A model generated the notes under the pieces. That model had not been told where the DNA came from. It saw nothing but the letters and a program-made list of their open reading frames with translations, and made no database searches. Positions 47,676 to 56,580 of a DNA stretch of 64,000 nucleotides are shown piece after piece; within the stretch, counting starts at the first letter, position 1, and each line of letters starts with the position of its first letter. Position numbers and translations under genes: made by a program. Source of the stretch: Fragosphaeria purpurea (taxonomy: Eukaryota; Ascomycota; Sordariomycetes; Ophiostomatales; Ophiostomataceae); assembly GCA_002778095.1 (NCBI GenBank), contig PCDL01000001.1, positions 4,216,001 to 4,280,000 on the forward strand, read 5' to 3'.

Positions 47676-50360
47676 AAAAATCGAAAAAGTAGGTATAAAG
47701 TAAATCTTACGGGAAAAGAGGTAGACCGAAAGGCGTTAAAATAAAAATAAAATAAAATTTCCTCCCCGAAGGGGGTTAAAAAAAAACGTTTAAGATACTA
47801 AACGCTTCCCGCGCGCCGCGCGGCCGTAAACGGAAAAATAATAAAGAAAAAAAAAATTAAAATTATAATAAAAAATTAAAAAAACTACGTACCCTCCCGG
47901 GTTAAAGAATAAAGAAAACCCCTAGGCTTAAACTAGGCTAAACGTAACTAGTACCCTACGTTATTCCTCCTCGTTTATATACCCGGTAAGCTTCTCCCGG
48001 AGCCCGGCCGCCGCCCGCTCTATACCCGCCCGAAGACGGGTATAGAATAAGTCGCCGGGCTTTAACCGCGGTAATATAAAGGCCTTTAGGGGCGCGCCGC
48101 CGGCGCGTAACGCCCCTCGGGCGGCTAAGATTAACGTTTAGTAAGCGCGCCGGGCTTAAGTCGATATTAGTTTTATAGTTATTTAATATACTATAGGATT
48201 AAGGGGACTTACCGGTAGGTTTTATATCGGCTCCGAAAGGCCGAACACCTTACTATATTTATATATAACGTAAACGATAAGTTACGTTAATCTAAGTATA
48301 ATACGCCGGGTAGAGGCCTAGCGCCCGGGGTACGCCGTTAACGGCCCCGAATATAGTACTTTTACCGCGGTAACGCCGCGTAATAAAAAGGCGTAATCTC
48401 CGACTATTAACCTATAAATTTAAGTAGAAACTAGTTATATTAACTAACCGAAATAAATTAATAAGTAATATAATAAGAAAAGAAACGGACTTACGGGTTA
48501 ATAAAGGCCGGACCCGTAAGTCTTATTAATATATTTTATACTAATAGGCCCTAGGGCCGGCTCGTAAGGAAACGTTAAGGGTTCCGTAGGAGCTTTACGG
48601 GAACCCGCCGAAAAATATTCCGCGTACGGGAAGTTTAATTAATACTTTTACTCGGGGAGCGCTATTAGCGCGAGTAATATTAATAGTATATTATTACCGA
48701 CGTTACTCTCCTCGTCGTCCGCGGCCCCCTCGGCCGCGTCCTCGTCCTCGTCCGTCGCGTCCGGCGTGGTAACCTAGATACGACGTTAAGGGGAAAAGCG
48801 GACGGGGGGACCTACGTCTACCTTGTTATCGTCGTTATTATCGTCGCCGTTTACGACGGTATTATTATTATTACGGCGGCGGCGGCGGCGGTTATTATTA
48901 TTATTATTATTATCGTTTATCGCGTCGTCGTCGTCGCTTTACACGGCGACGGGGGCCTACGGAGTAAACGGGGGTAGTACGGGAGTTACTAGGTTTCTAA
49001 TAATATTCTCTTAACCGTTCGAGGCGGCCGCCGTCTTACGGCGTTTATAGCTACGGTTACTATTAGCCGCCTAGTTAACGTTTTAATTATCGTCGTCACC
49101 GCCGCCTGTTAACGGTACGTATTTCCGTTTATAAACGGACACCGCCGGGATACCGGTAGGAACGGGCTAAGGGCGCGGGGGCCGGGGCGCGGGCGTAGGG
49201 GGCGGAGGCGGTAAGGCCGCCGGAGCGGTAATTAGAATTTAACTAGAATTATAACCCGACTTCTTACTCTTCTTTTTCTTTTTATTCTTATTCTTATCCT
49301 TATTTTTACTTTTCTTTCTTTACGGGAAGGGCTCGTCGGCGAAAGGAGGTATATTCTAAACTATAAATATTAATATCGGATTCCCTTATATTTCCCGCTT
49401 TTACCTAACCGTATACTTTACTAAAAATCTTATAAGAAACTTATTATAATTAAATAAGTTAAAAAAGAGAAAGGATAGATAATATTAAGACGACTTTATT
49501 AATAATAAAAAGAAAAATTAAAAGTTACGAAAAGAAAAAAATAAGGAAATTTTAATCGTTCCTTCTAAAAAAATAAATAAGGTTAAAATAAGAGAAAAGA
49601 GAAAATTTTTAATAGGACCTAGGCGGATTCTTAACGTTTTATAAATAAATAATACTACGCGCTCTTTTATAAGTTTCTACGGGTAAACGAAGCTCGTTAT
49701 TACTAGGACGATAAACGAACTTTCGTTAAATAAAGAAGGAGCGATAAACGACGAAAATAAGGTTAATACGTACGTAAACGGACTATAAACCGATACTAAT
49801 ATTATATTTAGTTTTCCTAGCGTTTATCGTTAGGCCCGTTTACTTTTATCGGTAAAATAAATAAATTAGGTTCTTTAAAGAATCTTACGATACTCCTATT
49901 AATAAAGGAAGTTACCGGATACGTCGACGGAGTCTACTCTCCTCCGTAGGCCTTTCTTATTAAAGAGTCACCGGGACTTAAAAGGATTATTACTTTCTTT
50001 CTCCCGTCTTTCTCTTTAAAAGTTAACGCGTCTTTTATACGTTAACTACCCTATAATCGCTTTTCTTTTAACCTACGCGCGTCCCCTTATAATTCTTAAT
50101 ATACTACTTCCACCTACCGATATTACGGGACTCCTTTAGATTCTTATTAAAATCTAACGTAATAAAGCGATTAAGTTTTTTATTCTTTAAAGGGTTTTTT
50201 CTTCTATTTTTAAAAATAAGGTTTTTCTTATCTTTTCCTTATTCCCTAAAGGGTTTCTTTTTTTCCCTTATTTTCTTCTACTTTTAACTCTTTCTTCGTT
50301 CTTTATCGTCTCTTAGTCTAACGCGCGCTAAGGACTATACGCGTAGGAAGGGGGGATAAT
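47676..50360. other. Unexplained 2.7-kb module between chromodomain and 3' LTR
   Basis: Not part of a standard chromovirus. It includes GC-rich blocks (47990-48140, 49170-49240) and CGG/TTA-type triplet repeats at 48870-48915, within otherwise RIP-mutated DNA. Read on the minus strand, about 49.35 down to 48.5 kb gives a protein-like composition: a Lys-rich segment (KKSKNKDKNKNKKKKKSKK), a Pro/Ala-rich stretch, an Asn/Arg run, then an acidic block (DEDEDAAEGAADDEE). Its only stops are TAA/TAG that could derive from CAA/CAG. This may be an antisense gene, captured host DNA, or an older nested insertion. The coding claim is weak because triplet repeats and biased composition can mimic it. Confidence 0.35.
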
Positions 50361-50625
50361 TATCACGGATAAAGGTTATTCCTATAGGAAACCCCGCGGA
50401 TTACCCCGCCTCCTAGGATAAAGAAGTAGGTATCGGACTTAAGGTGGAATCCACCTAGATTCCACCTAGAGTTTATAACTATTCCTATTATATATATCGG
50501 GCACCGCCCACTTTTATAGAATGAAAAAAGGGTAAGAGTTAGTCTTAATAACACTTACCCCCTACTATTAAGATTTAGGTTATATTCCTATATTATCCTA
50601 CCCTTACTTACTAAACCCCTTAATA
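50361..50625 (+). repeat. 3' LTR (265 bp)
   Basis: Begins TATCACGGAT. Compared with the 5' LTR I count about 18 mismatches, all transitions, and no indel. Confidence 0.9.
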
Positions 50626-51078
50626 ATAATATTAATATCGACGGATTTAACGAATCTAGGGCTTTTCGGGATACTACTTTATAACCCGCTACGATAATTT
50701 AGTCGACTCCGAAGAAAGCGATTAAATTATTAAGCCAGCTAGCGCGTTTTTAAAGTTAGATTTAAAGTACCACTATAGCGCGAATTTTATTTAAAAAAGT
50801 ACGAAAAGCTTTCGACGAAAAGGACTATAAAGTCACTATAGCCAAGCGAAAAATTAAATCGCTGGAGGTAACGGTGGCGGCGTTACGCCCGACGAAAAAA
50901 AAGAAGGTGACCACCAGCCCGAATTCGAAGTTTACCAATATTCGTGATATTTAAAGGGCATAAAATGCGATAGTACAGGAGGCGATATTAATACCAGAAG
51001 AAAGCCAAGAAAACAGGGATTCTAACGGACTAAACCGTAATTAATTTGGTTGTGTTGTTATTTTGTAATTGATTTTTA

Positions 51079-51167
51079 AAGTTGTTGGCTTTTTGGTGGT
51101 GTGCGTGTTTTTTTGGCTTTTTTGGCGTATCGCAAGTGGGTGTGTATCGCAAGTAGGGGGGGTCACT
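51079..51167 (-). repeat. Right terminal inverted repeat (89 bp)
   Basis: The perfect inverted partner of 40952-41040. It is followed by the TA target duplication at 51168-51169. Confidence 0.95.
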
Positions 51168-51850
51168 TACAGCCCGAAACCCCAGTTGTCCGGTCGAATC
51201 TCTCTCTCCCCGGTTCCAGTGTGTCGTTCCTTCCCGTTTTTGTATTTTACGTGCATTCTTTTTTTGTCGTGAGAAAACTCAGCCGCAATTCTTAGTCGTC
51301 ACGTGTCGTCAAGAAATGACGTTTTTAGATATCTGTATCCCGCCATGAGACACAGCACAACATGGCGTTCCTAGCCGGGCCGTCCGCCCTTGTCAACCGT
51401 GTAGCTAGCAACAGCCCGTGTGGTTCACCGACGTCCGTCTGTGCCGGTAGATGTGCTGCAAAAGCCAAGAGACGCGGCCGTTCGCGAACGAATGGCGTCT
51501 GCTCGGGAAACGAAGGATGGGAATTGGATTGATGCCGAAAACAGTCGGGTTGGCCGTCCAATCCGGTCTTGTGTGACGAAAAGAGGATTGGGCTGACGAG
51601 CCTGCGGACGGAACTGCAACGGGACATACTCGTACCGAGGGAGGTAGTCGGAACATAATGAATTACTTAAATGGGGTGCCCATCAAAAGCAGACACGGAG
51701 GTTTCCGTACTTTGAAGACTGCGGGCTGCGGGTTGGGGTATATCATTGGGTACGGAAACGTTGCATTGCAACCACGCTTTGCAATTATGCATTGGGCAGA
51801 CACGACGACAAACGACAACGACAACGAAGAGACCTCTGCCTTGTTGTGCC
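51168..51850. other. Intergenic, right flank of the transposon
   Basis: Normal base composition with CpA and TpG restored immediately after the inverted repeat, so RIP did not spread into this flank. It is the 3' flank of prefoldin subunit 4; no other feature seen. Confidence 0.5.
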
Positions 51851-52393
51851 CTATGTCTCCAGGTTGATGCTCCGTCCAAACCGTGCATACAGTTCTACCT
51901 TGAGCTGTGTCATCTCCTCCCGGACCGCGCCCAGCGCGTCCCCCAGCGTCGTCACCTCCTCCTCTATCAGAGCCGCCGTCACGCCCACCATCTCCACGGC
52001 CTGTGATGCCTTGACCTGGAAAAACGCGTCGCCGATTTTGTACCTAGAACGTTTAGCCGTTGCGAGGAAGGAGGACAGGAAGGCGCACAGAACAGAAGAA
52101 ACGTACGGCACGTGCTCGTCTTCGTCGACCAGCTCCAACTCGGTGCTGATGTCGTCCAGCTCTTCCTTTTCCTTTTGTTTGGCCTTGAGCGAATCCTCGA
52201 GATTCAGCTCCCGCTGGTGCAGCCGGCTGAACTTGTTGATCTTGGCCTGGTCCTCGCGCCGCACCTCGACCTCGGGCCCGGCGGCCGCCTCCTCCTCTTT
52301 GCTCAGCTGTCCAAATGAAAGAGAACACGTTAGTGCGGGAATTCCTTCAAGATTGACTAAGGAGGGTTGACTGACCATGCGTCGCTGCATCAT
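51851..52393 (-). CDS. gim3: Prefoldin subunit 4
   Basis: Three exons: 52376-52393 (18 nt, MMQRRM), 52107-52306 and 51851-52043; introns of 69 and 63 nt. Product 136 residues, the normal size. Prefoldin is a cytosolic hexameric chaperone that hands nascent actin and tubulin to the CCT chaperonin; subunit 4 is a beta-type subunit. Visible: an N-terminal coiled-coil (KINKFSRLHQRELNLEDSLK, continuing through KEKEELDDISTELEL), the beta-hairpin region VPYKIGDAFFQV restored by the second splice, and the C-terminal coiled-coil (LGDALGAVREEMTQLKVELY). The second intron is 63 nt, a multiple of three without an in-frame stop, so its retention would insert 21 residues rather than truncate the protein. 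It is divergent from the CENP-W gene. Confidence 0.9.
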   Translation of the reverse strand: MMQRRMVSQPSLVNLEGIPALTCSLSFGQLSKEEEAAAGPEVEVRREDQAKINKFSRLHQRELNLEDSLKAKQKEKEELDDISTELELVDEDEHVPYVSSVLCAFLSSFLATAKRSRYKIGDAFFQVKASQAVEMVGVTAALIEEEVTTLGDALGAVREEMTQLKVELYARFGRSINLET

Positions 52394-53064
52394 GGTGTGG
52401 GCCGGTGGAAAGTCGAGCAAGAAGTATGGAAAGCCGACAAAAGAACAAAAAGAAAACCCGTGTTGGTAGTGGCGTGTGTTCCGCTCCGAGTCAAATGGCT
52501 GTCGTCGTCGTCGTCGTCGTCACCGTTGTCGTTGGTGTCGACAGCAAGTCCGCATATTAAAAACGGATTTCTGTAGTGAAGAGCTTGATGCGGGGCAGTC
52601 TAATAACGGAACCTGTAAGTGGGGGTTTTGCTTCGGTTTTGGGAGCTTCTAGAGAGAGCTAATTACTGTATTTACAATTGTCTATGAAAGGCAGCCCAAA
52701 CCAGGTAATCGTTACGAGGCTGAGGGGAGGGGAGGGAGCTTCCAAATTAATTAACGGTTTGTTTTATTTTTAGGGAAAAATCCGTCCGTACGAAGTACTT
52801 GTTTCTGTACAGGCTGAGCTTCCGATTGGGCGGCAAAGCTTTGTTCAGTGTTTCGCCTTGCAGACGACCCCATTAACCAGCGCGCCCACAGCCTGATTCC
52901 CCAGATTACGTAAATTACTGTTGCCCCCCGTTTGGCCTCGGCGCGACGCGCTACGCCCTAGACGCGACTTGGCTTTGTATGTTCGTAACTTCGACGTCGA
53001 CGCCAAACACATCACGGCATACCATCACAACAAACGACAGTATCCCACCGTTCATCGACTCGCT
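52394..53064. promoter_or_regulatory. Shared divergent promoter, prefoldin 4 / CENP-W
   Basis: A 671-bp region between two divergent start codons. It contains a CGT-type triplet run near 52500 and a TACGAAGTAC-type motif at 52788-52797. The regulatory role is inferred from layout. Confidence 0.45.
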
Positions 53065-53503
53065 ATGGCTCCCGGTCAGAAATTGTACCCGCGTGCGACG
53101 GTGAAAAAGATTGTCAAGGCTCACGCCAACGCCAATTTGAGCCGGAACGTCGATGTGCTGGTGGGTTTTGTTTTGTGCGGCCTGAACGAGGGCGAGAACA
53201 CATCATTTTTTTTGCTAACAATTCTCAGATCTTCCTCGACTACCTTCTTTTTATGCAAACGTATGTGTTGACGTTGGTCGTCTCCGCTAAGCTTCGTAAC
53301 TAATCGTTACAGCCTCGTCAAAGAAGCCGCCATCGAGTCCAAGCGTGGCGGCGAGCGCGGCATCACGGCACGCAGCGTCAAGAAAGTTACAGCGGTGGGT
53401 GGTTTGTGTTGCTTTTCGCTCGTTTCTTGTCTGTGGGGGTTTTTTTTTTCCTTTGCTAACGTTGCGGACCATCTAGGACACGGTATTGAAGTTCAAGGGA
53501 TAG
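53065..53503 (+). CDS. Histone-fold kinetochore protein CENP-W (Wip1-like)
   Basis: Four exons: 53065-53160, 53229-53260 (32 nt), 53313-53394 and 53477-53503; introns of 68, 52 and 82 nt. Product 78 residues. The spliced protein is a single histone fold: helix 1 YPRATVKKIVKAHANANLS, helix 2 NVDVLIFLDYLLFMQTLVKE, and helix 3 with GERGITARSVKKVTADTVLK. These are the features of the CENP-W family. CENP-W pairs with CENP-T to form a DNA-binding kinetochore module at centromeres. The very small size and three introns would make this gene easy to miss. Other small histone-fold proteins (MHF, Dpb4-type) are alternatives, but the overall pattern fits CENP-W best. It is the second inner-kinetochore gene in the window, 25.7 kb from the CENP-N gene. 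Confidence 0.82.
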
Positions 53504-54867
53504 CGCGTCACGAGTACAGCGACGTGTGATGCCGCCTGCATCCGACTGTACTACTTTCGAGCTTTAAGAAGCACTTGACTCATAGACACAAAGAGTCCCG
53601 CACGCCAAGTCACGTTCGAGTACCCCGGGTATGAAATGGATTTCAAAGAGCGAGAGCATTGCCAATGACCCGGACGTCTAAAGCATAAAAGACCAGAAAC
53701 GGGCCACAGACAACATCACGACAAAGAGCGACCTAGCATGTCCCACAAACCAGGTTTGGCCCGCAGGCCAAGTTTTCAATTCGCGAACTGGTGCCGTGCT
53801 TCGGAACAACGAGTCGGCCCTCTTCAGGAGGCTATCATTCATGGCCTTCATGAAAGGCAAGCATTGGTTTATCGACGCGTCAGGTTCCTTGTTCTTCTGG
53901 TCGCGCTGGTTGCATAACACCCACAGAGGAGAAATAGAAACCAGCAAACAAAGAATGCAAAACGGCGGGCAGCAGAATCGGCGTATGCATGCAGTCTCAT
54001 TCCCTGTTCTGCATCCCTCATTCGCTCTCGTTTACACGGGGCATCTACAGATTTTAGAAGACTCGGTACCAGAAAAGCGCATGCAGATCAATGAATGTAC
54101 GAATACCCCGTAAATTGATCGTCGCAGGCCATGCAGCATGACGATGATGGCAATATACATGCATACCCATATAAAAACGTACAACATAAATTGCACTCGT
54201 GCGCCGTCTCGTTGCAGAATTCACACGGCCCAAACTCCACTATAACTCCCCCGTAGAAGCTTACAGAAACCGCAGGAGCTCTGGCCGTGTGTGCTTGGCG
54301 CTGATTGGCTGAATCGAGGACGAAGGGGCCCCCGTGTGGGGTAAAAGGCAGCCGTCCTTGCAACGTCAAGGGAAGGGAAGGTAGTTAGCTTTTTTTTTGG
54401 AGACCAAAACACAAAACGGAAATTTCCCACGTTTTGGCCAGAAAAAAAAACAAACGCCATCACCAACTCATCACCAACTTTTACCAACTCAAACCAAGCT
54501 CGTTCTTCCGGGTCAGCGTACACAAAACCATAGCATTTTCGAAGCCTCGACTGTTTTTTTTCCTATTGCCGTCTTCTAGAACTGATTGCATTTTCATCAC
54601 TAGATTTACGACACGTTTCTTTCCGGTCATTGACGACCCTACTTTCTCCCCATCCTTGTTCATCACGAGGATCTCTTCTCTCATTCCACCCACGATTAGC
54701 TCAGAGAAAGCTAGTTTGTCTCTTTTTTTTAATTTCTTTTCCCTCATTGTTCTCGTTCTTTGGCCCTGTTTACGCATCCGCTTTTACGCCGTTGACTGCC
54801 CACCACATTCCAGCGACTAGACGATCCGCTCCATTCCCAAGCTCCATCCTACCTCTATCTCACAATC
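53504..54867. other. Intergenic, CENP-W to YAG7-like gene
   Basis: A 1.36-kb region. The 400 bp before 54868 are CT-rich on the plus strand, typical of a promoter or leader. No RNA gene seen. Confidence 0.5.
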
Positions 54868-56580
54868 ATGGCTGCGCCTTCGATCCAGAATCCTGCGGCC
54901 TCCGTTGAGTCCAAATCGGCCAAGAAGAAGAAGGCGAAGGCGGCTGAGCGTACGGCGTCCCCCGCGCCGGGTCTGTCGTCCGAAAAGGCCTCGTCGGTGG
55001 CCGCGAACGAAGCAAACGGCGACGACGGGGGCGAACCGCCCTATCTACGCGAGCTGGCCAAGTAGGTTTGATTCCATAGGAAGCTTTTTTTGTCACTGTT
55101 TTACAAGTGGACTATCCATTGCTGACGCTGTTTCTTTTCTTCTTTTTTTTTATTTTTCTTCTCGTTGTAGGAACATCCGCAACGTCAACAAGAAGATTGT
55201 AAGTCTAAGTCTGTGGTCTTCCCTTGCCTACGTTGAAGCTTTTTGTTTGGCTTCCCAAACTAACCACCGCAGACCAACGCGTCCAAAACCGACGGCATCA
55301 TTGCCGAAAACAAGGACAAGTCTCTGGACGAGCTCGTCGCTCTGAAAATTATCAACGCCGACCAGAAAGCGCAGCACCTCAAGAAGCCCGCCCTTTTTGC
55401 GCAGCTCGCCCAGCTCGAAGAGCAGTACAACCAGCTCAAGAAACTCGACCAGGATTACCGCCAGCGCCTTGCCTCCGAAAAGGCCGACGTCACGCAGTCG
55501 CTGACGGAGAAGTTCAACAAGGAGAAGGCCGACGCCGTGCGCGCGGCCGTCGAAAAGGCCACGGCGGACGCCCAGAAGAACCTGCACGACAGCTTCCTGA
55601 TCCTATCGCAGTTTCTGCGCCTGGCTGCGGCCCGCCGTGCCGACGACCAGAACCCGCAGCAGGACGAGAACTTGGCCCTCGAGGGCGTCCTCTTGCAGGT
55701 GTACTCGGGCGACGAGAACGGCGTGGCCACCATGTTGAAGCTCGTTGAGGGAGTGGATGAGACTACGAAGAGCGTAGCCAACGAGCCTCTGGAAACGACT
55801 TGTACGTTGCTGAGTTTTTTTTTTTTTGTCTTCTGTGACTTTTTGGGGGGCGTTTTTGGTTTCTTCTGACATCCTGTAGACGCCCAAGTGAAGGCAGTGT
55901 CGGCTGCTTACGCCGCCCCGCTCTACCAAGCCGAAGAGCCCGTGACCGATCCGACTCTCGCTAATGCGAATTTGACGGAGATCGAGTCGGGCGAGAACAC
56001 CCCGCTTCTGGCGGACAAGGCTGCTCCGCTTACCAACGGCCACGCCACTGAACAGGAGCAAGCCGCCAGCACTCCCCACGCAGAGAACGCCGACGTCGGC
56101 AACGCGGCCGCTAACGCCGTTGGCGAAAGCCAGTGGGACCGCACAAACGACAACCAAAAGGAGCTGAGCATGTCGCAAGAATGGGTCGAGGTGCCGCGCG
56201 ACCCGGCCGAGACCGAGACTGGCCTTGCAGCTACACCGGCGGCTGCCGCCAACACGCAGTCATGGGCTGACGAGCAGCCGGAGAACCCGCCGCCGGTGAT
56301 TGCGCCGGCACCTGCGACCACGGCCACTGCTGGCAACGCAGCATCGGCCGAGCCGAACGACGGCTTCCACCAAGTCCAGCGCCACAACCGGGGTCGTGGT
56401 GACCGTGAGGGCGGCTGGCGCGGCGGCCGTGGCGGCGGCTACCGTGGCCGTGGTCGTGGCGGCGACGGCCGGGGTCGTGGCCGCGGCCGCGGTGGCGGCG
56501 GCGGAGCCAATGGCGGCAATGGCAGTGGCAGTGGCAGCGGCCACAGCTTCCGTGGCCCCCGTCGTACCGAGGAGTCATAG
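54868..56580 (+). CDS. YAG7-like protein with C-terminal RGG repeats
   Basis: Four exons: 54868-55061, 55171-55198 (28 nt), 55273-55801 and 55880-56580; introns of 109, 74 and 78 nt. Product 483 residues. The N-terminus has a Lys-rich patch (SKSAKKKKAKA) and the conserved YLRELAKNIRNVNKKI segment, restored by splicing around the 28-nt exon. A long coiled-coil/helical region follows (about 75-245, rich in Gln/Lys/Glu), the part I associate with the fungal YAG7 dimerisation domain. The second half is Ala/Thr/Glu-rich and ends in about 60 residues of RGG/GRG repeats, which generally bind RNA and are arginine-methylated. I infer an RNA- or ribosome-associated role; no specific function is established from sequence. 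The family name is from memory of fungal annotation and deserves a profile check. Confidence 0.78.

Larger units (their letters stand above)
42297..50625 (+). mobile_element. Ty3/gypsy LTR retrotransposon (chromovirus), RIP-mutated, nested in the DNA transposon
   Basis: An 8329-bp element with two 265-bp LTRs flanked by the 5-bp duplication ATAAT (42292-42296 and 50626-50630). Removing the element and one ATAAT copy leaves the surrounding transposase frame continuous, which confirms the boundaries. A purine-rich tract at 50345-50356 directly precedes the 3' LTR, as expected for second-strand priming. Pol order is RT, RNase H, integrase, chromodomain, which defines a Ty3/gypsy chromovirus. I could not define a primer-binding site after 42561. 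About 2.7 kb between pol and the 3' LTR is not explained by the usual gag-pol plan and makes the element longer than typical (5.5-6.5 kb). Confidence 0.9.
41112..51044 (+). pseudogene. Fot1/pogo transposase relic (DDE_1 superfamily), split by the LTR element
   Basis: The frame starts at the ATG at 41112 (MREYTENHV) and runs to 42296. It resumes in the same frame at 50631 and stops at 51044: 533 codons in all, the usual size for the family. Recognisable through many TAA/TAG codons: an N-terminal psq/CENP-B-type helix-turn-helix; WNIDETGF with the first catalytic Asp; PPLVIFKGK; the VDSHGSH-type motif near 41925, where the second catalytic Asp codon is now AAT (Asn); and the LFLPP...PLDL segment near 42000. 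After the insertion a charged helical C-terminus (KAFDEKDYKVTIAKRKIKS) remains. I found no frameshift in either half: the damage is only C-to-T and G-to-A type changes. The protein is certainly non-functional. Confidence 0.9.
40952..51167 (+). mobile_element. Fot1/pogo-like (Tc1-mariner) DNA transposon, RIP-mutated, interrupted by an LTR retrotransposon
   Basis: Ends are defined by two perfect 89-bp terminal inverted repeats beginning AGTGACCCCCCC, flanked on both sides by the TA dinucleotide (40950-40951 and 51168-51169) expected as the Tc1-mariner target duplication. Without the inserted retrotransposon and one ATAAT copy the element would be 1882 bp, close to the size of Fot1-type elements. 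It encodes one transposase relic on the plus strand. The interior is almost free of CpA and TpG from about 41.13 kb to the insertion and again after it, while CpG remains common: the pattern of RIP rather than CpG deamination. The last 250 bp and both inverted repeats escaped. It cannot make active transposase itself; mobilisation by another source in trans is conceivable because the ends are intact. Confidence 0.92.

Noticed and set aside
40952..51167. The AT-rich block as a centromere or isochore rather than transposons
   Set aside because: Inverted repeats, LTRs, target duplications and recognisable transposase and pol explain nearly all of it.
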